DNA from: Bradyrhizobium sp. CCBAU 051011
GTDB taxonomy: Bacteria; Pseudomonadota; Alphaproteobacteria; Rhizobiales; Xanthobacteraceae
Assembly (NCBI RefSeq): GCF_009930815.1
Contig: NZ_CP022222.1
Span: forward strand, 5,994,501 to 6,058,500
DNA length: 64,000 bases
Direction: 5' to 3'
Position 1 is the first letter of the stretch, and each line of letters begins with the position of its first letter. The position numbers were made by a program, and so were the translations under genes. Under the pieces are notes generated by a model, which saw nothing but the letters and a program-made list of their open reading frames with translations, had not been told where the DNA came from and searched no databases. Positions 1 to 7,707 of the stretch are shown piece after piece.

Positions 1-466
1 GATAGACTTGCCAAGCATTCGTGGATCTCGGACTCCCGCCGAATGGGCTACCAAGCGAAATAACAGACCGAACCTGGTCCGGAGCTATTTTAGCGAGTTC
101 ACGGGCATAAATGCCCCCAAGGCTCCAACCGACGATGCTGATCTTCCTGTTGTGGAGGTGGCTAAGCTGGCGCACACAATCAAGCATGCGGTCCTGAACG
201 CCTGCACGGAGACCTCTATTAAGCCCAAGTCCCCAGCCTTTGACCGCGTAGCCTCGACCTTCCAAAAATTTGCGAAGGGGCAACGTTGAGTCGTCACCGG
301 CCATGAGCCCCGGTATCACCAACACCGGGTGGCCATCCCCCCTTGGAGTCAAATGCAAGAGCGGGAGCGCATTCAGAAAAGCCCCCAACTCGGTGAGGGC
401 TCGTCGCCCTTCAAGTAACATTAGAATTTTGGACGGCGGACGAATCGACTGTGTCGCAGCTGACAT
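1..466 (-). CDS. alpha/beta hydrolase (esterase/lipase-like), 3' end cut by window edge
   Basis: The reverse strand is open from an ATG at 466 to the left edge (155 codons), so only the N-terminal part is seen. It reads as an alpha/beta hydrolase: a HPVLVIPGLMAGD strand-and-oxyanion segment is followed about 65 residues later by the nucleophile elbow GWSLGG with Ser in the centre, then ISLGSPFGG. A Shine-Dalgarno AAGGAG lies six bases before the ATG. The PGL opening and SLGSPFGG are reminiscent of the PGAP1/triacylglycerol-lipase type esterases. Substrate unknown; His and Asp of the triad lie outside the window. Confidence 0.8.
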   Translation of the reverse strand, partial: MSAATQSIRPPSKILMLLEGRRALTELGAFLNALPLLHLTPRGDGHPVLVIPGLMAGDDSTLPLRKFLEGRGYAVKGWGLGLNRGLRAGVQDRMLDCVRQLSHLHNRKISIVGWSLGGIYARELAKIAPDQVRSVISLGSPFGGSPRSTNAWQVY

Positions 467-600
467 TTGTGCTCCTTGTTGCGATGCACAAATAGAACCA
501 GGAAGCCGATCGGTTGTTCCTAAGGGTCCCTCTCCCGAGACAACGATTTTGTGTTCCTGTGCAGGAACTTATCTAAGGTTTAACCTGTAGCCACTTGTTA

Positions 601-625
601 GGAACACACCGGCTCCTCAAATGTT
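601..625 (+). promoter_or_regulatory. EcfG-type (general stress sigma) promoter candidate
   Basis: GGAAC at 601-605 is followed after 17 bases by GTT at 623-625, close to the alphaproteobacterial EcfG consensus GGAAC-N16/17-GTT. It sits 27 bases before the ATG of the small ORF at 652. Small soil-bacterial orphan genes like those here are often in the general stress regulon. Motif match only. Confidence 0.4.
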
Positions 626-651
626 GCACCGCATCTAAGAGGACCTTTCCC

Positions 652-774
652 ATGTCGAAGATTGAAAAAACCAAGAAGCCGGATAACGAAACGCCATCGC
701 CCCAGCCGACTACTATTCCTTACCCATTCGGTTGGAGTTCAGGTTTAGAAAGTCCTCGGAGCCCCCACTGTTAA
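652..774 (+). CDS. small hypothetical protein, 40 aa
   Basis: A short ORF starts with ATG after the Shine-Dalgarno AGAGGA (eight bases upstream) and an EcfG-like promoter. The product is Lys/Pro-rich at the N-terminus (MSKIEKTKKPDNETP) and ends in SPRSPHC. No domain is recognised. The bases after the stop still look coding in the same frame (about 36 further open codons) and a DUF2934 relic follows in another frame, so this may be the surviving 5' end of a longer gene broken by mutation rather than a complete gene. Confidence 0.4.
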   Translation: MSKIEKTKKPDNETPSPQPTTIPYPFGWSSGLESPRSPHC

Positions 775-809
775 AATGCTCCGCGTGCCGGGGCAGCGAC
801 GTTTAATGA

Positions 810-1109
810 GCTGAAGGGCAAGGCACTTCTCACATTCAGTGGGAGCCGAAACTCAGAGGTCTCATTGAACAAAGCTCTGACCTGAACCGTCTTACTTTCG
901 GAGATGGTCTGGAGGACCGTGGAGCGGCTGAGAGCGTGGATCGAGCATCTAAGGCAGAGGCTGCGGCGGCGTCTGGAGGCGAGACTTACAAAAAGACGAT
1001 CAGTGCACGCGCCCACGAACTTTGAGAACAGAACGGACGTCCCTCAGGCCGCGACCTGGAGTTTTGGCTTCAAGCCGAGTCCGAGATCAGCGAGCGCCAT
1101 CCGCAGTAA
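810..1109 (+). pseudogene. DUF2934-family gene broken by an in-frame stop
   Basis: This frame is open from 810 to a TAA at 1107-1109 except for one TGA at 1023-1025. It reads SARAHEL-stop-EQNGRPSGRDLEFWLQAE. DUF2934 proteins carry the core RAxELWExxGRPxGRDLExWLxAE, so the stop sits exactly where the family has Trp: a single TGG to TGA change explains it. Upstream residues (GAAESVDRASKAEAAAASG) form a plausible linker. No start codon with a ribosome site is seen in this frame. It ends one base from the convergent relic at 1110. Called a pseudogene with good confidence in the family. Confidence 0.7.
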
Positions 1110-1288
1110 TCAGTGCTTCAGTATTGGCGGCTCAGAGGTGTGCTTGAATGTCTCGATGTGTCGATCCAGTTGCCATAGCTCAACGTCGTGACCATCAACG
1201 ACCTGCTTGGCGAGCCTGATAGCTTCGACATCATCATCGCATTTTGAACGTGGCCGTCTGGCCCCATGATGTATGCGCGGTAATCCAT
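1110..1288 (-). pseudogene. frameshifted 'DYRAYIMGPDGH' small protein
   Basis: The reverse strand starts MDYRAYIMGPDGHVQN and then continues naturally only after a frame change: the +1 frame gives CDDDVEAIRLAKQVVDGHD, then VELWQLDRHIETFKH and a stop at 1110. Proteins of this type, common in Bradyrhizobium, have (M)DYRAYIxGPDGH at the start and a DGHDVELW block in the second half, with about five residues between that are missing here. A small deletion near 1240 therefore removed residues and shifted the frame. Function of the family is unknown. Confidence 0.65.
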
Positions 1289-1299
1289 CGCCGTTCGTC

Positions 1300-1500
1300 C
1301 TATGTCGGAGGTTGAAGACCCTTTGAGCTGAGCCACTCGCTCATGTGGGAGGCGGTTTCCGCAAGCCGCGCCCTGCGAATAAGCCTGTCGCGCTCCACTC
1401 CAGGTGGGGTGCCTCGGGCTTCTTTCCGCAGACGCTCGGCTTCTTCCGAAAGGTGGTTGTCGAGGGGATCGATAGGTTTGAAACGCTGCCGTTCCTGCAT
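1300..1500 (-). CDS. small conserved orphan protein, 66 aa (paralogue of 4736-4939)
   Basis: The ATG at 1500 is chosen because AAAGGAG lies eight bases upstream and because it aligns with the start of the paralogue at 4736; a longer frame to 1560 exists. The product is charged and probably helical: SEEAERLRKEARGTPPGVER, then DRLIRRARLAE, and ends MSEWLSSKGLQPPT. The paralogue ends MSEWLTSPGLQSPT and shares the PPGVER core. No enzymatic motif is seen. Many Bradyrhizobium genomes carry several copies of this type; role unknown, possibly stress-related. Confidence 0.75.
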   Translation of the reverse strand: MQERQRFKPIDPLDNHLSEEAERLRKEARGTPPGVERDRLIRRARLAETASHMSEWLSSKGLQPPT

Positions 1501-1666
1501 GGCGGGCTCCTTTCCCTGCCTGCTAGAGGATGGCGGGAGCGCAACCGGCGTTCTCATCACCGATAAATGCCGTGGAACCGTGAGGGTGCTGGCTTGAGTA
1601 TGAGCTGTCCGAACGGAAAGCGCTGGTCAAAATTGATCACTGAAGGGGACTATCGGAACTCTTGAC

Positions 1667-1913
1667 CTAAATCAAAGGGTCGGACCCCTTCAAGCCGGCG
1701 TGAAAAACGAAGGTTCCAGATTCGTGCATCTTGAGCCAGCCGCGCTCAATCGCGAGTTTGAGGCCCGCGCCGTACTCGGCCGGGCTGCCGCGGTCACGGA
1801 AGAGCAACGGCTCGTTGATTTTCTCGATGTGGATGCGGCCTTGATGTGCGGCCTTCTCTGGATCGGCAAAGGAGCGAGGGGAAGTTGTATTTCTTACGCC
1901 GCGCCTTCGTTAC
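1667..1913 (-). pseudogene. decayed small orphan gene (RIHIEKINEPLLFRDRGSP type), start lost and frameshifted
   Basis: The reverse strand reads GRIHIEKINEPLLFRDRGSP, AEYGAGLKLAIERGWLKMHE, SGTFV, matching a widespread Bradyrhizobium small-protein type. The N-terminal TKARRKKYNFPSL lies in a different frame, and the position where ATG is expected reads GTAACG, so both the start codon and the frame are damaged. The 3' end reads FVFHAGLKGSDPLI before a TAG at 1667, diverged from the usual tail. It lies 29 bases downstream of the intact small gene at 1943-2119 on the same strand. Confidence 0.6.
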
Positions 1914-1942
1914 AGCTTGCGGTTAGGCTGTGCTCGTCAATC

Positions 1943-2119
1943 TCAGGATGGTCTTGTTGGCATCGCCGCAGAGAGCATTTCCAAGGCGGACAGCTCTTCC
2001 GCAAGGCGCTTGGAAACAAACTCGCGTTCGAAGTCGGTCAGGCTGGTTTCTAACAGGTGGCGATAGCGCTGAATGTTGCCGCGATGCGTTCGAAGCCGAG
2101 CAAAATTCTCGTCAATCAT
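1943..2119 (-). CDS. small conserved orphan protein, 58 aa
   Basis: ATG at 2119 has AGGAG six bases upstream. The product (MIDENFARLRTHRGNIQRYR, then HLLETSLTDFEREFVSKRLA and EELSALEML) is a charged, all-helical small protein type found repeatedly in Bradyrhizobium, function unknown. The ending AAMPTRPS is plausible for the family. It is missed by ORF cut-offs of 60 residues. Confidence 0.7.
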   Translation of the reverse strand: MIDENFARLRTHRGNIQRYRHLLETSLTDFEREFVSKRLAEELSALEMLSAAMPTRPS

Positions 2120-3474
2120 TTTGTACTCCTAATTACTAGTCAAATTGATGGCCGAAAAACTGAAGTCTCCTGTGCTCACCCTCCGTGGTCAAGCATGAAT
2201 CGTGCCACCTCCCTGACGTAATGCTTCAGGGCGACAGCTTCGCCGAAATGGAACGGATTGGCGCTCGGGCGCTCACACGGTTTTGCCACTTTATCCCGGC
2301 ATGGTGATTCGGTGCTCGAAAGAGTGCATCTTGAGGAACGGCTCTGGCACATTAGCCCCCAGCCCCGCCGGAGCAGTTTCTTCAAGCCCGCGCAAGTACC
2401 GGCCGCACGCCGGCCCCGCGCCGGAGCTTTTCTGGTAGAGCTTCCGTTATGCAGCGATCTCGTTTTGCGATCGTCTTGGAAGTCGTCACCACGGCGGCGA
2501 TGGCCGCGCTCGTGCTTTACGTACTATTCCCGCCCAACTAGCCATCGATGCCAGACGCAGCTCGGTCAGTGTCGTCTTGATAAGCGACGCGAGGGTCTCG
2601 CTGTGTGCAGTAGCGGCCGCGCGACGTCCTCGATCTGGTGCGTAACAGTGTTCTCAAGGCAGGCGGTGATCGAGCAATTGCGCCAACTCAACAACGCGCA
2701 GCGGGCGCCGGAAGCGGCGCCACAACAACCGACACCGCGCGTACCGCGGCATCCGAACACCAAGGCACCACCGTTTCCGCGGTTCTCGCCCAACGCCGCG
2801 GCCGCTACCGGTCGAGCCGCACCGCACCACCGCGTTCGGCAGATTCATCACCGAGTTGGAGCGCGTGCATCATGCGGTTAATGAGGAGATCATCGATGAG
2901 CCCTGTTCGAGAAGAAAGCCGCGGAGCCAATCGTCACCGGGACCGATATCCTCCGCAAAGCCGTTCACGCTCGTAACCGCAGCCCGCATGCGCCCTCACT
3001 GATCGCGAGCGAGATCGGAGGCATCGTCACCCGCACGCCGGAAGCGTTCGCCGCCAGCAAGGCCGATCTCTCCGTCGAGATGCTGCAGAAACTGACCGCC
3101 GTGATCTATCCACACAGCGAGTTCGACGTCGAAAGCGGCATGCTGCGATCCGCCAACAAGGCGCCCTGTGCTCCGAGCGACCGGGTCCCGGATGGCAAAA
3201 GGGCCGCATTCCTGCGGCCCTCCGCCAGCCCAAATTTGTTCGGGATGAAAACACCACGCTGGCAGGAGTAAGTTTATAGCGTTCAATAGGAATGACGATT
3301 CCGTAGAAGCACGGTATTTCGAGGCCAGAAACTGATCGGGTAAACCCTGCAAACGGCCCTCGGCGCAACGCCACGATGGTGGGTGAGAGCGGTCACTTCC
3401 CCTGATTGTTCGAGATCTTCAGGAAGTAAGTAAAATGCTCGCCATTGCGCGGCGGGCTTTTGTGAGTTTCCTGA
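2120..3474. other. gene-poor stretch with coding-like debris
   Basis: No intact gene can be supported over these 1.35 kb. Codon-like segments shift frame repeatedly on the plus strand: about 2827-2890 reads TTAFGRFITELERVHHAVNE; about 2900-3180 in another frame reads KKAAEPIVTGTDILRKAVHA and later SEIGGIVTRTPEAFAASKAD. They look like one ancestral gene broken by at least one frameshift. The family is not recognised. A GC hairpin lies near its right end (3197-3222). Confidence 0.4.
3197..3222 (-). terminator. intrinsic terminator-like hairpin
   Basis: A perfect AGGGCCGCA/TGCGGCCCT stem with a four-base loop is followed on the minus strand by TTTT. No minus-strand gene is recognised just upstream (3223-3474), so it may terminate an unseen short transcript or be a relic. 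Confidence 0.45.
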
Positions 3475-4368
3475 GTGTCAATGCGTATTGAGATGCCGGG
3501 GTTCATTAAACCCCAGCTTGCCACTTTGAAGAGCAAGGCCCCGAACGGCGGCCAGTGGCTCCATGAAATCAAGTATGACGGCTACCGCGTGCAAGTCCAT
3601 CTCAACCGGGGTAGGAAGAAGGTCTTCACCCGCAACGGGCTGGATTGGACTAAGCGCTTCACCGAGATTGCCGGTGCGCTGGCTATTCAAGGCGAAGCCA
3701 TCATCGACGGTGAGGTAGTGGTCGTCCACGAAGGGCGAACCAATTTCTCCGAACTGCAGGCAGAGTTGGCTGCGGGCAGACAGGGTCGGCTCGTCTACTA
3801 CGCCTTCGATCTCCTCTGGCGGAATGGCGATCTCCGCAAGCTCCCGCAGATCGAACGCAAGCAACTCCTGTCAGACCTGCTGGGTGAAAACGACATCGAA
3901 CTCCCGGTGCTGTTTTCCGAACATCTCATCGGCGATGGGCAGAAGATGTTCGAGCATGCCGCCAAGCTGAATTGGGAAGGCATCATTTCGAAGCGGGCGG
4001 ACGCAGCGTATCGGTCGGAGCGCAGTGAGAACTGGCTGAAAATCAAAGCCGTGCAAAACGGGAAGTTCCCTGTTGTCGGCTTTGTCAAAGACCCCAGCGG
4101 TGTCGCGGCCCTATATCTTGGCAAGAAGGAAGGCAACGAACTCGTTTACATGGGCAAGGTCGGGACAGGCTGGTCTCGTACTGTTTCCAGCCAGATCAGG
4201 AAGCAGCTCGACACGGTCGTCAGCCCGAAGTCGAAGCTAACCAAGCCCATCAGAAAGCCGAAGGCGACATGGGTAGAGCCGCAGTTCTATGCGGACGTTG
4301 AATACAGAGACATCACGTCAGAAGGCTTGCTGCGGGCCAGTTCATTTAAAGGGTTGTCTCGGAAATAG
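3475..4368 (+). CDS. ATP-dependent DNA ligase (LigC/LigD ligase-domain type), stand-alone
   Basis: A 297-residue protein with only the ligase module of LigD: the adenylation motif EIKYDGYR with the AMP-accepting Lys at about residue 33, motif III YYAFDLLW (about 105), motif IV EGIISKR (about 170), motif V WLKIK (about 188), and a C-terminal OB-fold ending in the VEYRDITSEGLLRASSF segment typical of LigD. No polymerase or phosphoesterase domain and no ku gene are nearby. Such ligases seal nicks in backup non-homologous end joining or base-excision repair. Start is GTG at 3475 or ATG at 3481; neither has a clear ribosome site. Its 3' end overlaps the convergent small gene by 23 bp. Confidence 0.9.
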   Translation: MSMRIEMPGFIKPQLATLKSKAPNGGQWLHEIKYDGYRVQVHLNRGRKKVFTRNGLDWTKRFTEIAGALAIQGEAIIDGEVVVVHEGRTNFSELQAELAAGRQGRLVYYAFDLLWRNGDLRKLPQIERKQLLSDLLGENDIELPVLFSEHLIGDGQKMFEHAAKLNWEGIISKRADAAYRSERSENWLKIKAVQNGKFPVVGFVKDPSGVAALYLGKKEGNELVYMGKVGTGWSRTVSSQIRKQLDTVVSPKSKLTKPIRKPKATWVEPQFYADVEYRDITSEGLLRASSFKGLSRK

Positions 4369-4540
4369 CACCGTGGCCGGTGGGCTGGATTTCGCCATCA
4401 AGCCAGTCCTGTTCGTCCGCCAATGCCCGCCAACTTGCGGCCATGCGCTGAAAGCGCTTGAAAGACGGTTCGTCTGATCGGCCTTCGGCGAGCCGCAGGC
4501 AGTTGTCAGCGTTTTCTCTGAGAATATTGGATTGCTTCAT
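4346..4540 (-). CDS. small conserved orphan protein, 64 aa
   Basis: The product (MKQSNILRENADNCLRLAEG, then FKRFQRMAASWRALADEQDW and LDG) belongs to a frequent Bradyrhizobium small-protein type of two predicted helices ending ALADEQDWLDG. No function is known. AAAGGG lies immediately before the ATG, which is an unusually tight spacing for a ribosome site. The last 14 residues are encoded opposite the 3' end of the ligase gene. Confidence 0.7.
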   Translation of the reverse strand: MKQSNILRENADNCLRLAEGRSDEPSFKRFQRMAASWRALADEQDWLDGEIQPTGHGAISETTL

Positions 4541-4735
4541 CCCTTTGATGTGGGATTACTGCGAGGTCATTTCAATGCAGTTTTTCGTGATCTCCCTTCG
4601 GGTTCCATATTAACGTTTGTTGTGTCGCTTGAATCTTTGAAGACATAGAGTCTTCACCATCACCGCGCGGCATTTGGCTTTTATCGGTGATGAGAACGCA
4701 TTGCGCTCCCGCCTAGTCAACAAGGGAGTACCCGC

Positions 4736-4939
4736 GTGATGATAAAGCGCAATCGTTTCAAGCAAACCCAAACGCTGGAAGATCGTCTCGAAGCAGAGGC
4801 TGCTAGGCTGCGAGCACAAGCAAAGCTCATCCCTCCTGGTGTTGAGCGCCAGCGCATTCTGCGGAAGGCTAGACAGGCCATTATTGCGTCGCGGATGTCG
4901 GAGTGGCTCACCTCTCCAGGTCTCCAGTCTCCGACGTAG
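4736..4939 (+). CDS. small conserved orphan protein, 67 aa (paralogue of 1300-1500)
   Basis: AAGGGAG lies seven bases before GTG (4736) and ten before ATG (4739), so either may start. The product (KRNRFKQTQTLEDRLEAEAA, then PPGVERQRILRKARQ and MSEWLTSPGLQSPT) shares the PPGVER core and MSEWL tail with the gene at 1300-1500. Predicted as a basic helical hairpin; function unknown. Confidence 0.75.
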   Translation: MMIKRNRFKQTQTLEDRLEAEAARLRAQAKLIPPGVERQRILRKARQAIIASRMSEWLTSPGLQSPT

Positions 4940-5033
4940 GAACAACGGGAGGTCCATGGCTGTTCTCGTCCCCGTGGAACGTTGTCAGCCTAGACACGGG
5001 ACTAAAGGTAGCGCATTCGGTCGGCTATGTATT

Positions 5034-5696
5034 TCATGCGGCGGCCTTGTCTTCCTTGTCTGCACCTCGCGCGACGATCGTGATCGTATCGTCCGGCAAC
5101 GGCCGCTGCAGCGCCTTGGCCTCGTCCCACGGCGCGCGCATCCAAACATCGCGCACCTCATCGGTCATCAGGATGACAGGCATGGCCTTCGGGTGGATCG
5201 GCTCGACGACAGCGTTTGGTGACGTCGTGAGAAATCCATAGACATTGTGCGGCCCCGGAATCGGCTTCGATTTCGTGCCACGGTCACCCTTGAACTCGGT
5301 CCAAATGCCGGCGAAACAGGTCAGCGGCCGATCATCATTGATCGCGAACCAGACGACGTCCTTTTTCTTGGTCTCCGGGTTCGGCTCTGGCGCGTATTCA
5401 GCGAAGCTGTTGAATGGCACAAGGCAGCGGTTCTCCGGCTTCAGCCACATCCGCCAGTGCGGGGAAGACGTGTTCCTGATGTTGGTGACTGGCGGCCCGC
5501 CGGTGCGCGGTGGCGGCGGCATGCCCCAGCGCATCATCGTCAGTTCGCGCTCGTCGCCGGCGTTGCGAATCACCGGGGCCGGATAGTCTGGAAACACGCC
5601 GGTCATCGGCGGCAAATTACCAACGTACCTGTTCATTACCCGGAATAGGCGCTGAATAGCTTCTTGGTTGGTGGTGATCGAATAAAGATTGCACAT
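5034..5696 (-). CDS. SRAP-family abasic-site processing protein (YedK/HMCES-like)
   Basis: A 220-residue SOS-response-associated peptidase domain. Cys2, exposed after Met removal, is the residue that forms the thiazolidine crosslink with abasic sites in single-stranded DNA. Other family landmarks are present: VTNIRNTSS (equivalent of the NARSE segment), [11 protein letters not shown] with its catalytic Glu, and HPKAMPVIL with the His. It protects replication forks from abasic lesions. It starts only three bases after the stop of the zinc-knuckle gene 5700-6116, so the two are probably co-transcribed and translationally linked. Confidence 0.92.
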   Translation of the reverse strand: MCNLYSITTNQEAIQRLFRVMNRYVGNLPPMTGVFPDYPAPVIRNAGDERELTMMRWGMPPPPRTGGPPVTNIRNTSSPHWRMWLKPENRCLVPFNSFAEYAPEPNPETKKKDVVWFAINDDRPLTCFAGIWTEFKGDRGTKSKPIPGPHNVYGFLTTSPNAVVEPIHPKAMPVILMTDEVRDVWMRAPWDEAKALQRPLPDDTITIVARGADKEDKAAA

Positions 5697-5699
5697 GCC

Positions 5700-6116
5700 T
5701 CAGTCTCGCTCGCCGGGCCACCATGTTGACGCCGGGTCGTTGACGGAAATCTTCGCCTGCCGTAGCGCCACCAGGTGGCTGCGCTTGTACGGCCGCCGCC
5801 GGAGCCGGGAGCAATCCCTGCACCGCATGTAGCGCTCCAGTTCATGGATCGGCGTCGTCTTTGGTCGCCTGACGATATTCAGCGCGACGGTCTGATGGGT
5901 GCTACAGCCAAGGCATTTGACTTCCAGATAGAGGTATCCGGCGTTCAGCGCGTCGCCGAGCGCCGGGGATGGCTGCGCCGGTCCCTGAAAGCCAAGCATT
6001 CGCTTATTCCACGCCTCGCACGCCAGCCGGTCGGCGATCTTGCGCGCATCCGCTGCCTGTTCTGCGGCGGCCCGAACCGATGCTCCGTAAATGGCTTCCC
6101 GTGACTTGGTGCCCAT
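5700..6116 (-). CDS. zinc-knuckle hypothetical protein, 138 aa
   Basis: The protein carries two CxxC pairs, CLGC (about residue 70) and CRDC (about residue 100), separated by about 27 residues including a His, which suggests a single zinc site. The N-terminal half is Ala/Arg-rich and helical (AAAEQAADARKIADRLACEA) and the C-terminus is Arg-rich (RLRRRPYKRSH), compatible with nucleic-acid binding. It lies directly upstream of the SRAP gene on the same strand. Recognised as a recurring Rhizobiales protein next to SRAP genes, without assigned function. Confidence 0.75.
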   Translation of the reverse strand: MGTKSREAIYGASVRAAAEQAADARKIADRLACEAWNKRMLGFQGPAQPSPALGDALNAGYLYLEVKCLGCSTHQTVALNIVRRPKTTPIHELERYMRCRDCSRLRRRPYKRSHLVALRQAKISVNDPASTWWPGERD

Positions 6117-6169
6117 CGCCTATCAAAGCCGGTCGCCGGGTCTGGCGCAAATCGACCTATGGCTGGTAG

Positions 6170-6546
6170 TCAGGCATCGCCGGAACCACGGTGAATTGTG
6201 GGTGTGGAGAGTCGTCCGTCACGTCGCGCCAGCAGCCGCTTCGTTACCAGCAGTGAAGCAAACGGATGGTTGCGCATGAAATCTTTCGGCGTCAGCATCC
6301 GACCAAGCCGACGTTCAAGGCACCCGATGCAGAGGCAGCCGGCCATCGGCTCCATGCCGGCGGCCTCCCAGACTTTGGCCTTGACGGTGTAGACCTCCGA
6401 AAATTCATTGACGGTCTGCCTGATGCCTTGATTGCTCCAGCCTGTTCTAGCTGCTGCCGGCTCTTCAGGCCCGGCGCGGTGTTGATGTTGCAGTCGATGC
6501 AGCACCAGCTTTCGGGCGCGAGGCCTCTAAGGTCAGGCTGCTTCAT
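6170..6546 (-). pseudogene. zinc-knuckle protein gene split by a frameshift
   Basis: The N-terminal half is in one frame (MKQPDLRGLAPESWCCIDCN, INTAPGLKSRQQLEQ) and the C-terminal half in another (NEFSEVYTVKAKVWEAAGME, PMAGCLCIGCLERRLGR, then NHPF). The frames overlap around 6400-6440, so one indel there restores a protein with CxDC and CxGC pairs. It is homologous to the intact gene at 6623-6895 (CLDCGVN ... CIACIEKQLGRKLK). Either a true pseudogene or a sequencing or programmed frameshift; no slippery run is obvious. Confidence 0.7.
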
Positions 6547-6622
6547 CGCATGCCTGCCTTGCGCGTTTTCTTGTTTCGCGCCGCTGCCATTTGCTCCCGC
6601 CAGCGAGGATTAAGGCGGTCCA

Positions 6623-6895
6623 TCAGCGTGTCCGACCTTCCGTGGCCTTTGATGGACGGAATGGACAGATGTCATGAAGGCCCTTCAGTTTGCGGCCCAG
6701 CTGCTTCTCGATGCAGGCGATGCAAAGGTTATCGTCCCAGCCGAGACCCAACTGGTCTCTCCAGACCTTGGGCGACAGCATGCAATAGTCGCCGATCTCG
6801 ATGACGTTGACGCCGCAATCCAGACAGACAACGCGGGCGATTTCGGCGGCGGATAATTCGTGGATAAGTGACCGATCATCGTCGTTCGGGATCAT
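6623..6895 (-). CDS. zinc-knuckle hypothetical protein, 90 aa
   Basis: ATG at 6895 (MIPNDDDRSL) is chosen over 6907 because GGAGGT sits four bases before it, inside the longer frame. The protein has CLDC near residue 24 and CIAC near residue 58, followed by IEKQLGRKLK and DICPF: a likely zinc-binding domain of unknown role. It is first in a minus-strand run that continues with its frameshifted paralogue (6170-6546), another CxxC protein and the SRAP gene. Confidence 0.75.
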   Translation of the reverse strand: MIPNDDDRSLIHELSAAEIARVVCLDCGVNVIEIGDYCMLSPKVWRDQLGLGWDDNLCIACIEKQLGRKLKGLHDICPFRPSKATEGRTR

Positions 6896-7096
6896 TGCGA
6901 CCTCCATGACAAAAGCGGTGCGGACCGCCAGCCCGTGTCAGCGAAAGGAGGGGTCCGCACCTGACTTGGCACATGCTTGGGCGAGGTGTTCCGCGATGAT
7001 GTGTGAGGCGCTGACAGGGCCTGTGGCGCGTCAGACCACACCCGGGCGGTGATGCTGTCGATTCCTACTTTGGCGTAATGTCATCTTGACATCAGT

Positions 7097-7477
7097 TCAG
7101 CGTGAGCGGGTACACACACCCGCATTCTGGGAAGGTGCCAGAACCATGCCGAAGGGATCGATCGAGTGACTCGATTTGATCACGCGCAAATCCTTCTGCA
7201 CCGTAAGCAGGCCGACCGGCGTGTCGTCGGCATTCAGTTCAACGAACGCGGTAGCGCCCATGCGATCGGCGACAACGATCGCCCTGTTGCCGATGCCGCG
7301 GGAGATGCCGATCCGGGCGAATTGGCCGTCGCTGGAATTGGTGTCGGGCGACGTGGTGATGAAGATGTCTTCGCTGTAGCCTTCAACCTTGCATCTCAGC
7401 ACGTCGGCGAACGAAGGGGCTGGTGCAAACATTTGAACGCCAGCGAAACAAAATGCGAGGAGGACTGTATGTCTCAT
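7097..7477 (-). CDS. secreted hypothetical protein, 126 aa
   Basis: Starting at the internal Met (MRHTVLLAFCFAGVQMFAPA) gives a standard Sec signal peptide with cleavage expected after PSFA, before DVLRCKVEG. The longer frame to 7576 would bury it. The mature part is a small beta-rich domain with Cys near both ends (RCKV and GVCTR), which could form a disulfide. No family name is known. No strong ribosome site is visible. The 230 bases between its start and the next gene hold nothing convincing. Confidence 0.65.
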   Translation of the reverse strand: MRHTVLLAFCFAGVQMFAPAPSFADVLRCKVEGYSEDIFITTSPDTNSSDGQFARIGISRGIGNRAIVVADRMGATAFVELNADDTPVGLLTVQKDLRVIKSSHSIDPFGMVLAPSQNAGVCTRSR

Positions 7478-7707
7478 TTGCACACAATTCTTTGGTTTAA
7501 AAAATTTGAATCGATCCTGTTTTCCAGAAGGTCGCCGCAACATAAGCCATAAGTCGCGAGTCCGCTGAACTCGCACTTACTGCGCATGCGGCGTCTCGGT
7601 GTCAGCCGTTGGCACCCAGATCCTGTCGCCGCTTGCGAAGCGGCCGAGCTCTCGACGGCGACGACATGAATCTTGAGGCCATTGGCGGAAGCCCGGTGCG
7701 CTAGCTT

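Noticed and set aside
2258..2881. 207-codon plus-strand frame in the decayed tract
   Set aside because: No ribosome site and the coding-like segments in this stretch jump between frames.
7577..7700. Minus-strand piece reading ELGRFASGDRIWVPTADTET before a stop
   Set aside because: Looks like a gene end, but no start, domain or family could be identified.
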